From contig OY282558.1 in the NCBI GenBank assembly GCA_958295665.1, positions 355,501,448-355,565,447 on the forward strand: a DNA stretch of 64,000 nucleotides, given 5' to 3'. How positions within the stretch are numbered: position 1 is the stretch's first letter; each line of letters starts with the position of its first letter. Source of the stretch: Tipula vernalis (taxonomy: Eukaryota > Arthropoda > Insecta > Diptera > Tipulidae). Under the pieces are notes generated by a model, which saw only the letters and a program-made list of their open reading frames with translations, made no database searches and was not told the DNA's origin. Shown here piece by piece: positions 48,404-59,900 of this stretch. Made by a program: the position numbers and the translations under genes.

Positions 48404-48729
48404 TTGTCCTATATCATCTGGTTCATAGCAGCGATTAACTGCGACTAATCGGAACTTCCAGATGGTAGTTGTGTTGTTTCGAACGACGGTTGTTTATCTC
48501 CTATCTTCTCTACAGTTGCCGCATCCGTAACTTCTACACCAAAATCATGATGGTCTGGGTTTAACCCTGCTTTCTATATGGTATCACGTAGTCGTGCTTG
48601 TAAAGCGGCTTTACAACCATCAGTGGCCAAACTCCGTTTCTTAAGTTCCCTGTTTAATTCTGGAACTTTTAATTCGTTGAGAAACATTTCCTTTATCTTA
48701 TTATTCACAATCCCACTGCTGTCACGAAT

Positions 48730-49187
48730 TGTTACGTTTTTGCCTGGTCACTCAAGGTGCGTTTCATTGGATTGTGAATAAAACAAAATCAATTCAATTT
48801 TTCAACAACGAATTTATTTATTTCACCCTAAATTTATTACAACACAATTTATTAATTTTAATTCACAAAATCACTTACGAGTATATAAATTATTCACACA
48901 CTTTTAGTGTACACTTATAAATTTTATTTCGAACAAAAAAACTTTTAGAAATTTAAATCACTTTTTAATCTTTACACTATCGCGTTCCAAATTCGAATAA
49001 TCCAATTCGATCTTGTTCGCCTTTTTATAAACACAAACCAAACGGATAGAAAATCCATGACTTTTCCAGTTAGAATAGTGTAGACACCTTTAGAACTGTT
49101 TTATCATGGAAAATTCCATTTTATTACAGTAAAACATTGAGCTATTAGTTTAACTTATTCTATCACACCCTAGGTGTCACAGTCACA
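48730..49187 (-). repeat. 5' LTR of the Ty3-type element
   Basis: 458 bp, read on the minus strand from TGTGACTGTGACACC to AACGTAACA (TG..CA ends). It contains TATAAAAAGGCGAAC, a likely TATA box. About 85% similar by eye to the plus-strand solo LTR that begins four bases away. Confidence 0.9.
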
Positions 49188-49191
49188 ATAT

Positions 49192-49656
49192 TCTGACGGT
49201 GACACCTAGGGTGTGATGGAATAAGTTAAATGAATAGCTCAATGTTTTACTGTACTACATGGAATTTTCCAAGATAAAACAGTTCTAAATGTTTCTACAC
49301 TATTAGTACTGTAGAAGTCATGAACTTTCGAGAAGTTTGGTTTGTGTATATAAAAAGGCGAACAAGATCGAATTGGATTATTAGTATTTGGAACGCGATA
49401 GTGTAAACTTGTAAGAATAGTATTAGTATTTGGAAAGCGATAGAGTAAAGATTAAAAAGGAATCAAAAAGTGATTTAAATTTCTAAAAGGGTTTTTGTGC
49501 GAAATAAAATTTATAAGTGTACTGAATTTTGTTAAAAATTGTGTTGTAATAATTCTTGAGTTAACTAAATAAATTCGTTAGTGATAAATTGAATTGAATT
49601 TGTTTTATTCACAATCCAGTGATACGAGCCTTAATTGACAAGGCAAAATCGTAACA
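49192..49656 (+). repeat. Solo LTR, opposite orientation, ATAT target duplication
   Basis: Plus-strand copy of the same LTR, from TCTGACGGTGACACC to ATCGTAACA. ATAT occurs immediately before (49,188-49,191) and after (49,657-49,660), a plausible 4-bp target duplication. Together with the minus-strand LTR it forms a head-to-head inverted repeat of about 0.93 kb. Confidence 0.85.
49349..49356 (+). promoter_or_regulatory. TATA box in the solo LTR
   Basis: TATAAAAA about 155 bp into the LTR, conserved at the matching position of the 5' LTR, with a shared downstream GGCGAACAAGATCGAATTGG. Expected position for the U3 promoter. Confidence 0.55.
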
Positions 49657-49660
49657 ATAT

Positions 49661-52195
49661 TTTCTTCAATTAGTTACTGTACCAAAAAGACTTCCGCAAT
49701 CGATTTGCCACAACAATTCTATTTTATTTATTAAAATTGGTTTAACACATTTCTTTGCGCACTATGCTTTTATATTAGTACAATCTAGATTCTCTATTTT
49801 ATCAATCCTTTATCATTATAGCTCACTCTTAATGGATTCATTAACTACTTTCCGTTCACCACATTTTACCATTTTGTAAAAGCATTTCATAACGTTCTGA
49901 TCCAGTTTACGTATTTTGGAATTTAGCATTGAAAACTGGCTCCACGTCAAAAATTGATTCTCTACATACTAATACCATAATTAGGTATACCCCTTTAACT
50001 TTTCTCCAATAACCAGCATAATTAATTTTTCAACGATTGAATAAATTTTTATTAATGATTTTGACTAGGAACAAATTAATGTAAAATTAATATTCTTCTC
50101 GTCCCAAAAAATTTCGCTCCCACTCCATTAAGCCATTCGTATCAGCACCAACTATGTAATCGTCTGAATCTACCGAATATCAATTAAATTCATCCTGAGA
50201 GGTCCTTCTTCTCATCCTGTGATTCCCATGAATGTTTCGCCGGTAACCTTGACGGCACTTTTAGATGTAAATCTCAAGGCCATTTAATTATCATTATTTG
50301 GTTTACGGGTTTCTAACCTTACCACTTTTGAGTGTAACGTTTTCACCAAAAGCCCAATACCTTCGAGATTGTTGACTGGACCGATAATTTTGAATAGCCC
50401 TGTACATATTCTGTGAATAAAAATTTAAAAAATCGTCCATCTTTTTCTTTTTTGGTCTAATCATTTCTAATGGCGAATAAAACAATTAAAAATCATGTTT
50501 CCCTCGCTTTTTCTATCGTTTTAAAATATGAATGTTTAATTAAATATAGCACGAGTATTTTTTAGGTCGTATTTACAGAGAGACGGGAAGTATTATACTC
50601 CCCTCATTATTCTAATTGAATGTTTATGTTTTTATTTTTATTTATTAAATTTTCTTATTAGAAAACATTAATATAATTATGCTTATTATAATTAAAATGA
50701 TTTCATTTAAATTAATTTATTTGTGTAATGATTATTTTGATATTTCTTTATTATTCAATTTCGTATATATCAATTAAATGTCTATTGTCTGGTAATTTTT
50801 ATTTTTTTGTTTTTGTTAGATAAACATTTATACGACGAATTGTGTTCAAACAAAAAAAATTATGATTAATGGCATGAGGAGTATGGGAGGATGTATTAAA
50901 TTCAATGAAATTTATATTTTATGTAAGATATATTAGGATAATTTAATTAATGAACTTTACTTTTTTTATTGTGTATAATGTAATTATTCGTAATAATATG
51001 TAAACAGTCGTGTTTTACACGTGAAACAGAAAACAGTTTGAAATGACCTTCCATAATATCCTTACATAAAGATTATTTTGTTTTTTTTTTTTTGGGTATG
51101 AATTTTTTGAAAGAAACTCAAATTGACCTAAATTTATTATATCTAGAATCAATTATGGTCAAAATATAATCTACTATGATTTTACATAAACACAAAATGG
51201 ACAAAATGATTAAAAATATAATCCAGCGATGAACCAAATAGATAAGATGGGAAATTATTTCTTTAAGTACGTACATCATTTGTGAATTACACACAATCAT
51301 TTTTTTCTAATTTGATTTCATTTTTATTATTATGTATGTGGTTTTAAGATTAAAAGTTAAATAAAAAAATACTTAGGAGCTTTTATTTTAATAGATTTTG
51401 TTTGGAATGTGGGTTTTTTAGCCTTGTATATTTTACAGCAGGCGAGATTTTAAGAAAACCTCCTTTTGGGAACACTGCCGCGTGTGTCGACTAAACTAAT
51501 GATTGCACTAAATTATGCTATACATCATGCCACATCTGTTCATCATCACTGTTGTTAAAGATTATTGATTATAATTGAAATACACGTTCTATATTTATCT
51601 AAAAAACGAGATAGTAAGCTCAATTCTGACTAAGCCGTCAAATTGGAGCGTAGGACTACTTCTTGTAGGCCGAGAATTGAAAAAATAATAATTTACGAAT
51701 AACTTTCAAGCAGGTGGTTACATATATGTATGTTCGGTAATTCGGTATATATATTTTTGTATAGGATTTAAGAAATTTTATCATGAAATCCATATCGGTA
51801 AAAATATTGAGCATATTTTCGTTCAATCCAGATTAGTTTACTATGTTGTTACGTATTTTAAAATGTAACATTTGGAAGTTTGAAGCGTAATAAATTTAAC
51901 TAGTGGTCCCGTTGCTCGAAATTTTCTAGACCAATTTTATTTTGTCGCTTGATCAAGAAAATAATAATATTAATCCAGTCCGCCGATGAATTCTCTAAGT
52001 AAATATTAAATTTTCTGTTAATGATCTGAGGCAATTCATGAAGCCAAGAATAATTTTGTTTGGTGGCCTCTCGCCCTCACATCAGATCGTTACGGTCGTA
52101 GCAAGTTTTAAATCTACGATCAGCTGCCCGACCAAAATTTGATAGAGAGCATGAACTTAGGCCATGCCGAAGGAAGCCGCTGTTATATCGCAAGA
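49661..52195. other. No certain gene
   Basis: AT-rich DNA. A minus-strand patch at about 50,110-50,485 is less AT-biased. It encodes R-P-K-K-K-K-M-D-D-F-L-N-F-Y, and further on an acidic end, G-L-M-E-W-E-R-N-F-L-G-R-E-E-Y, with a stop between and a frame change. It could be two exons of an unidentified small gene, but I recognise no family. Confidence 0.35.
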
Positions 52196-52321
52196 ATTTA
52201 TAATTAGGTTTAGGCTAGGTTTTGGTGGCGGTCCACTAGGACCAGGCATAGACACAAAAATAATCCGTAGCCATACCACGAACAATTGTTTCCTCCAACT
52301 CACTGGAAACATTTTCAGCTG

Positions 52322-53188
52322 TTAACAAAGCGCTGGATCCATGCTACAGAGGTCCGTCAGGTTCTTGAAGAAGATTGCCCCTAGAAACTTTAGTCTGTTT
52401 CGTGCCCGAGGAGAGCAGGTGCAAAGAAGATTAAGTACTGTCTCTTGCTCCTCTTCGTCTTCGCAACTACGACAGTAATCATGTGAGAAGACACCAAGTC
52501 TACTCGCATGCCTCCCTATGAGACAGTGCCCCGTAATCACTCCAACAACCACATTGATCTGACTTCGCTGAAGTGAGATCAGCTGTTTGGATCTCGCCAA
52601 GTCCAACTTTGGCCAGACCTGCCGAGTTATTACGCAAGAGGTGATACTTGATCATCTGTCATTCGTCAACTTGCTAGCTTCTTCCTGAAGCAGCAGTTTG
52701 CATACCAAAACAGGCATTTCAATATACTTTCTGCTTTCTGAGAAGTGGTCCGTTGTACCACGTCGAGCCAGTTTATCGGCGTTTATATTCCCTGTGCTAA
52801 TGAAATGTCCTTGCACCCATAAAATGTGGATATTGAATTGATCTGCCATCTCATTAAGAGATGAGAGACAGTTCTGGACTAAAATGGCAGGGGCTTTAAT
52901 GGCAGCCTGACTGTCAGTATATATGCGAATACCACAAACCGATATTACATTATACCTCAACCTGTCTACGACTTCCTTTATGGCAGTTACTTCAGCTTGA
53001 AAAATGCTACAGTAGTCGGGGAGACGGAAGGAGAAATTTAGCAGAAGTTCCTCGCAGAATACTCCAGCCCCGACTTTCCCGTCCCGTTTTGCACCATCAG
53101 TGATGAAGTTTAAAACTCCTGGTTCCAAAACTGCACTCATCATCCAGTCCTCCCTTGGATGGAATCCAAGTCTGGAAATTTGTGTCAA
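52322..53188 (-). pseudogene. LINE RNase H and C-terminal domain
   Basis: 53,188-52,652: F-I-T-D-G-A-K-R-D-G, A-E-V-T-A-I-K-E, Y-T-D-S-Q-A-A and N-A-D-K-L-A-R, the four RNase H blocks, with the usual G-S in the first changed to G-A and V-P-G-H to V-Q-G-H. After a frame change, 52,606-52,322 encodes the C-terminal part with G-H-C-L-I-G-R-H-A-S-R-L-G and C-R-S-C-E-D-E-E-E-Q-E-T. The end L-L-C-T-C is the zinc motif region, in which the histidine is replaced by asparagine. Confidence 0.88.
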
Positions 53189-53209
53189 AAGATATTGTAT
53201 AGTTGTTTG

Positions 53210-54430
53210 TCACACAAAATAGATTAGTGCCATGTATTGTTGCAGGTCCTCATAAAGAAGGATTTCAGCCGTATGGCAGCATAAGCTGCCAACTGTTTCC
53301 CCAATATATCTACAGGAGTCAAAAATAGCAGAGTCTCTAGTGCCTGAGTGGATGTGCTCCTCAGTGCACCACTGATCCACAGAGAGATTGTTTTCTGAAC
53401 TTTTGGCAACAGCTTTTGGTTGACAGTTTTGTCCACAGCCGGCCACCAGACTATTACTCCATACAAGAGTATGGGTCTGGGCTCCAGCTATCATCCTTTC
53501 CCAATGGCATTTTTGCAAGAGTATAGCGCTACCTTAGCTTTCTTTACACTTTCCAGAATATAAGGTTTTAAATTTAATTTGCTATCCAAAACGAGACCCA
53601 GAAACTTCGCTTCAACTGTAAAAGTCAAGCTGAACCTATTTAAAGTGGGAGGATCGATATGAGGATGCTTATATTTCCTAGAGAAGAGAACCAATACGGT
53701 TTTGTGTGGATTCACTTGCAACCCACAGCCATCGGCCCATAATGACAGAGTGCCCAGGACATTTTGCATAAGCTCACTAAGGGTGCCGGGATATTTACCA
53801 CGGACAATAATAGCAACGTCAGCCGCATAGGCAACCACCTTGAAGCCACTGTCCTCCAGTCTCAACAACAGGTCACTTATGACCAAGTTCCAAAGTAGTT
53901 GACAGTACGCCACCCTGTGGTGTACCTCTGCTTGCAAATCTTCTGATGGAGGATTCCCCAAAACTAGCATTTAAGATCCTGCCTCTTAGCATTGGATCTA
54001 TCCAGTCCTTGAGTGATTCATCCACTCTTAGATCTGAAAGTGCCTGAGTTATAGCCTCTTGAAACACATGGTTAAAGGCCCCCTCAATATCCAAGAAGGT
54101 TACCATTGAGTAGTCTTTATTTTCGAAACATTTTTCAATGAAATATACAAAAAAATGAAGAGCAGTCTCTACAGATCTCTCCTTGCAATAGGCATGTTTA
54201 GATTCAGACAGCAAGATTTCCGATACAACCATGCCTCTAATATGAGCTTCTATTTGTCTTTCAATAGGCAATCATCTATAATAGGGAGTCTTGAGCCCAA
54301 GTACCCGGTCTTCAGTGACCCAAGGTTCCTGGATCAAGACGACATCTATCGCTTCTTTCCCAATTTTTAAAATTAGAGCAGCTGATGCTGCCTTAGAGTG
54401 GTGGAGGTTGACTTGCAGGAATGTCAGTGA
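53210..54430 (-). pseudogene. LINE ORF2: endonuclease stub joined to RT
   Basis: From 54,430: L-Q-V-N-L-H-H-S-K-A-A-S, then L-I-Q-E-P-W-V-T-E-D, ending near 54,285. The next bases (54,271 on) already encode the RT region H-A-Y-C-K-E-R-S-V-E-T-A-L-H-F and motif A in F-L-D-I-E-G-A-F-N-H, followed by G-T-P-Q-G-G-V-L-S. A frame change leads to the motif-C region, which reads A-Y-A-A-D-V-A-I-I instead of Y-A-D-D, so one catalytic aspartate is lost. The remainder runs to 53,210 in alternating frames. Confidence 0.88.
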
Positions 54431-54567
54431 CATCTTTACAGCATTTTCTCCACCAAAGTAACATTAGAGTCATCCCCTGATGAGAAGTCCTCAGAGAGCA
54501 TCTTTAAAGACTCCATGGACGTTGACATCTCCGTATTCGTGGAAAGAGTTTCCGCTTCGGTGGCTGC

Positions 54568-55440
54568 CTACGCGCACACAGATGAGCTATCAAGCACCGC
54601 GGTAGTTTCTGAAGATGACTTCGGAGCCTCCGGCTTTTCCGCGTCCTTCATGTACACCTTGAGTGTAACTGCACTGAAATTATAGTTGATTAAACCGTTG
54701 GTTTTTTCCAGTGCAGTCAGTGACTCCCTGTTAAAGATGATAACAGCTGACCTATAGTCAGCTTTTGTCTCCTCGAGCTTGGCAACTTTGCAATTGTGCG
54801 TTGGCAAATCTTGGTTGCCAACCTGCAACAACTGGTGCTGGTCACCTTTGGATCACTAGGCTCCGAAAGGATGTACATTCTAGCTCTTGGTCTGCAGGAG
54901 ATTTCCTCCCTATCAATCACAGCAAGGCTGGCTCCCAGCCATACCTCGCCAAGTCCCCCCACTGCCTACTTATAAAGCAGCAGGGACCTCTGATCTGCAC
55001 AGGCAGTCAGTTTCACCTAATTCCTGTGCCAGCCTGCATCCCAACAAGTCGGAGCAGGTCCTGAATTTTCCGAAAGGACTTTCTGGTAGGTGATGGCTAA
55101 GGCCCCTTCCACCTTCCCCCAATTGGCGGGCGTTATACTGCCATCCTCTTGGGATTTGTCAATAACTGCCACAACAAGCTGATCCTTGAGGACCTCGTTA
55201 AAAGCCCTTATAGCGGAAGCATGGAGTTTTGTTCGCTTTACGATCTTAGGACTTTCGTCGTGAGATCTATTTCTTTTAAGCTGTGAGCCAGCTGAAGGTC
55301 CTTCCGACTTTTTCTCGGTGATTTTTTTTGCTAACGCAAGCGTGGCATTGTCTTTATCCGTTCTGTCTTCTGGCGAGATGTTATTGATCTTAACCAGAGC
55401 CCTCCTGGCTTTCCTCTTAGTATTATAGGTTGGTTTTGGG
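54568..55440 (-). pseudogene. LINE ORF1 (DUF4780-type)
   Basis: A basic N-terminus (K-K-I-T-E-K-K..K-R-N-R-S), then V-V-A-V-I-D-K-S, W-G-K-V-E-G-A-L, V-K-L-T-A-C-A-D, L-G-A-S-L-A-V-I and L-L-Q-V-G-N-Q-D-L-P-T-H-N-C-K-V. This order matches the ORF1 domain known as DUF4780 in LOA-like elements. It ends L-I-N-Y-N-F-S-A-V-T-L-K-V. Two in-frame stops lie near 55,020 and 54,965, and a frame change near 54,840. The function in the family is RNA binding/particle assembly (inferred). Confidence 0.72.
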
Positions 55441-55689
55441 GAACCTGCTTCATTCCAAGCAATAATATGGGGTGGGTAAATCTTTCTGGTTTAAAGTCAC
55501 TTGTTCAACCAAATGCGTTTATTTTTGGTGTTCGTAATTCAAGTTGTCATGAATACTATAATGTACGTGTACTAGTCACTAAATTTAACATCGACATTGG
55601 CCTTTTCATCTATTGCTGCGCTTTTTACATTACATATGTTGGGTGTAGCAGTAATCACAATAAACCTATGAAATTTATAATAAAATGCA

Positions 55690-55883
55690 TAAAAGTTTAT
55701 TATGCATCATTTTTAGTAGTTAGCACGATCTCATTTTAGTACTACATAAAAAATTATTATTCATCAATTTTAGTAATTAGCATGGACTCATTTCAGTAGC
55801 ATGTTCTCATTTTAGTACTATATAAAAGAATATTATCCATCGATTTTAGTACTTAGCATGGACTCATTTTAGTACTTAGCATA
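55690..55883. repeat. Degenerate tandem array, three units of ~56-76 bp
   Basis: Units start at 55,690, 55,746 and 55,822, each ATAAAA..TTATTAT/TATTATC..CATC. These lead into ATTTTAGTA-TTAGCA, then CTCATTTTAGTAC. Seven TTTTAGT motifs occur in about 200 bp. Not seen elsewhere in the window at this density. Confidence 0.7.
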
Positions 55884-55974
55884 AACACACACCATTTTAG
55901 TTAATTGCATTTACTGATGAATAGTAAATCTCACCTATATGCGGAAATGTCCTTTGCTAGTAGTCTAACAATTT

Positions 55975-56194
55975 CCCCTAAATGTTGTTATGTTCCCTAA
56001 ATGATGACTTTTAAATTGCAAGATGACCGTCATTTCCTCTAGATTACCGGTAAGTAGTCAAATAATTTCCCCTAAATGTAATTATCAATAATTCACCTAA
56101 ATGTTGAAATGTGACCCTAAATGGGGTGTCCCTAAATGATCATATTCCATTTATGTGACGGGTTGCCCCTAAATGTTTACATTCTCCTAAATGA
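55975..56194. repeat. Cluster of eight CCTAAATG motifs
   Basis: CCTAAATG preceded by C, T or A occurs eight times, at about 55,976, 55,996, 56,070, 56,095, 56,116, 56,131, 56,167 and 56,186, all in the same orientation with irregular spacing (15-75 bp). Three have AATTTCCCCTAAATG or close to it. Confidence 0.75.
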
Positions 56195-56728
56195 AGGCTA
56201 CTGAGCTAGAATTCTCATAGCTACACTACTCAATTTGTTGAAGCTGAACTCAATTTCCACTATTCGAGCTCACTTGTTGATTGGATATTTAGACGGTAAA
56301 TCCTAATAGCAGCAAAGAATTTTAATGTGGAACTGTTAATTTTAATTGGTTATTAACTGTATTCCCGAAACACTCCTTTAAGGTATTCATTAATTGTAAT
56401 CTGCTAGTTGGTGAACTTAGATCTTTAGCTGAATCTTCTAATATTTCAAATCTAGTAAATCAAACAAATTTGAATAATGAACAAAGTTTCCGGTAATAGC
56501 TTTGATTCGTTCTACATCGATGGCGCACTTATTATATACGAACTTTCAATATTAATGTTTCTGATAAATAAAAGAATACCAAGGGTGCCTCTCGCTCCTT
56601 GAGAACCTGCGAGTTCTATTTTGCTTTACTTCTTTAAGAAAAGTGTGTCTTTATCAGCTGATCTTTCCATACTTAAAAATTTATTTATTCTCACGGGGTT
56701 GAAAAGGCTTATTTTAGTAGTAGTAGTA

Positions 56729-56910
56729 GGAGGGAGAGCAATAAGCCCAGATAGTATGTATCACGTACCGGGAGGCAGTATCATCAGGTTCATTAAGAAC
56801 CTGAATATTGACTGGGCGGATAATTAAGCAGGGGCCAGCACAATAGATCTTTTAGGTCGCAGTGCGAAGTGGCTGATCGCCCGCATGGCCCCCCAATAAT
56901 AATAATAATA
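56729..56910 (+). mobile_element. LOA-like LINE 3' end, severely truncated
   Basis: GGAGGGAGAGCAATAAGCCC to the (AATAAT)n tail matches the last ~180 bp of the 19.55-kb LINE, including the C-terminal codons (N-L-N-I-D-W-A-D-N) and the 3' UTR with AATAGATCTTTTAGGTCGCA. It shares diagnostic bases (GAGAGCAATA) with the copy at 13.1 kb rather than with the long copy. Just upstream is a (TAG)n run, 56,716-56,729. Confidence 0.9.
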
Positions 56911-56914
56911 GTAC

Positions 56915-59900
56915 TAATACAAAGTATATTGTGGTATGCAATATTTCAACACTGTGTTCTTATTTGGAAATTGTTTCATAACTTTTCAAACTTTTGTGGA
57001 CAAATGCACTCACCCAAAAACTTTTGCTTTCAAATATTTATCTTGTTAAAGATATTTTTACTATGCGGTTGAATGTTCTTCAATTTCTTTCCTTCTAACC
57101 ATGTATTAAAAATTAAGATAGTTTCAAGTTACGCACACCAATTTTGTCATTAAAACAAACCCATACCAAAATTAAGTTGTCATTTTCCTAACCAGAAACT
57201 GACGAAAAGCTAATTTACATATTTTTAATAACATTCTAGAAGCAAAACAAAGGAAAATCTTTAAATACCTGTTTAAGATGTTTAAGTTACTTTTTTTCTT
57301 TATATAGCTACTTCAAAATTATTTAACAAGCATTATTTTATAGTTTTCAAAATATTCAAAAATGTTCAAAATATCTTCTTTGTGTAAATTGTTTACGACT
57401 CGTACCAGCATCTACGTATAATGCCTGCGACAACAAAATAAAATAAAGCAAACATTTCTACAAGAAGTATCATACTAAAATTAATTTAAAATCTTGAGGA
57501 TACTCTAGATAAGCGTATTCGAAAATATTTTTGTTATTGCTTAAGAATTTATTTTCAGTGATGAAAGTGGAAAAAAGTGTTGGACTGGATATGATGAAAA
57601 AACTATAATTAAATTTTGTAACCAAAAGCTAACCAGGCGAAAGGGATAAACTATACAGTGAAATCCAGCTACAACAAACTCCGTTTATAAAAAATATTCG
57701 GTTATTACGTATTGTGTAGGAGTTTCTATTTAAGCCGTGAACTATTATTCGTATCACTGTTAAGTATAATTTACCTGTGAACTTTCACAATTGACTGATA
57801 TTTCAACTGCTTTCTTAAACGTTAAGGTGCACGCTTCTGTTAATAACTTGTATTGAATGGATTGGTCCTGTATATAATCCAGTTTTTCGTCCTGCATACA
57901 TTCTCACTTATTTTTTTTTCATCCGAAGATATTATTTTTGATTTCATTATCAATGTTTTGCAAAATTTTATTATCTGTGTCACTCATATATTATTCCCAT
58001 TTTCATTTATTGCAAAGTTTGATGAGCTAGCACTTTTTGGTTGTAATTTTGGTATTTCAATCAAATTTGTTGATTTTTCAGAATTTTTGGAACGTAAAAC
58101 TGGTGTGCTCGTATCGTAATTAATAAGCTATTTTAACATGTGAAGACGAAGATACTATTAAAATAGAGTTTGGGGATCCATTTTAGGACATGAATTATTT
58201 ATTTTGTAGGTTAATGATATTTTTAACTTAAGTCTAAACGGAAAATTCCAGTTGTATGAAAAGGACAGTCTTACACCAAACGGTGAAAGAAGACTTATTA
58301 ATTATTATTAAGTTATTTAAATCCTAATTATTAATCAGACAATTAGCCTCCAAATATACGCTTCTATTAATCTGACGAAAAACAACATTTTTATTTTTTA
58401 AATCTGTTAACATCTCTGGAGTGTCATAAGTGACATATTTAGGTATACGAATTACATTCGAAAAATTAAATCGAAAGGAGTTAAAATTATCAAAAATAGA
58501 TGATCATCTTTTAACATTGCTTTCAAATGAGTAAGGAATTTCAACTCGGGAAAAAACTGCTTTCAATGTCAATACTTTGCTAACATTAAAATTCACTTAA
58601 CTTATATGATTGTTTTGCAGTCATCTGCAACAAAATATGTAGTGAAAAAATTAGAAAACTGTCAGAACAGAAGTTGTTAAACTTTTAGGAATCTGCCAAC
58701 CTTGACATATCAAACAAATATATTGAACAAACATTTTGCCTTTTGATGTATTGTGTACATACCAGTTATTAATTTTATCTATAAAATTAAAACTGGTTAC
58801 ATAATATACAACATTGAGTTTCAGCACTTAAGTGAAATTCATTATCATAATATATGGAGGTGGTCAAATTTCTTTACGACAACACATACGACATACGACA
58901 AGATTTATACCAAGATTAGCTGGAACCGAGTATCTAACTACAAAATAATTATTAGGTACACCTATCACAGGTGATATGTAAGTATCATATCCAAGTTATA
59001 ATTCAATTTTAGGAGCAAAAATTTGCTGATATCTGGAAAAGTCAGAACTTATTCAGAAGATGTTAAGCAATAGTTTTGCAAAAAAACAAAAAAAAATAAG
59101 TTTTATTTTAGTTTGAATATTTTGCTTATTCTGGCAAAACAAACCCCGATTTTCAAGAAAGTTTTGTTAAATTTAAAATATTTTAAAATTGTATTCAGTC
59201 CAAACATTGGGCTGCTTTTTGATTCTGAGTTAGATAAAAAATACTTTGATTATAGCTATTGCAGCTAAATAGAAAAAAATATTAACAAAATATGTTCCTT
59301 CAAAAAAGATGATATACATCAAAATTGCAACAAATACTTGGACGTTGGACTACAAATAAAACAACTTCTACTAGAAATGATGGCATTTGATCACAGTCAT
59401 ATTATGAGAATTAAATAAAGTTGACTAAGATTTTAATTTCTTACTTTTATAAATTTGAAGCCCATCTGTACTAAAATTTATGGAAATAATAATAGGCTAC
59501 ACTGTTAAAGTTAGTCGAAAGTTACCAACCAGAAGTAAAGAGTCGATAATGCAGAACCATATTAATGCGCACCGCAAGCTTCCAGCCTAAACTAAAAAAT
59601 TGGTAATGTAGATTGTGCTATCCCAGCCGAAAACCAAAAAATAACTCGTAATCGATCGATAGCGTTTAGCCTAACATTACTATGGATGCATAAATAGCAT
59701 TGAAGGCTTTTGTTAATATCCTTAAGTGCCAAAATCTGCCTCCAGTTCCTCGTAAAAAATTATGAAAAATTTGCAAAACCCAGAAAAATATTTAAAATTA
59801 GAAGTCTCTAGAGTGTTTTATCAATAGCTATCGCAAGAAGTAAAAATTTCCCGCTGGAAATGTGGGAAAGTTCGAGTTCCCAAAATCATTAGAAACTTTG

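Larger units (their letters stand above)
46124..49187 (-). mobile_element. Ty3-type LTR retrotransposon lacking pol beyond protease
   Basis: On the minus strand: 5' LTR 48,730-49,187, gag 47,304-48,403, aspartic protease 46,756-47,294, then directly a 3' LTR portion 46,124-46,551. Reverse transcriptase, RNase H and integrase are absent, so several kilobases were deleted or never present in this copy. The 3' LTR lacks its last ~100 bp. Gag and protease contain frameshifts. The internal region is far less AT-rich than its surroundings. Confidence 0.85.
52205..55440 (-). mobile_element. Second LOA-like LINE, with ORF1 and internal deletion
   Basis: Minus-strand element with ORF1 (54,568-55,440), a short endonuclease start (54,270-54,430), RT, RNase H and a C-terminal cysteine-rich end. 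It is a different lineage from the 19.55-kb LINE but has the same domain order. Between the endonuclease start and the RT finger/palm region, some 350-400 codons are missing. No TAA tail is seen at the low-coordinate end, which fades out near 52,205. Confidence 0.88.

Noticed and set aside
50110..50485. Possible two-exon host gene on the minus strand
   Set aside because: It has an internal stop and frame change, and no family was recognised; evidence is too thin for a gene call.
57853..58119. 88-aa hydrophobic open frame
   Set aside because: Phenylalanine/isoleucine-rich as expected from T-rich DNA; no start context, partner exon or motif.
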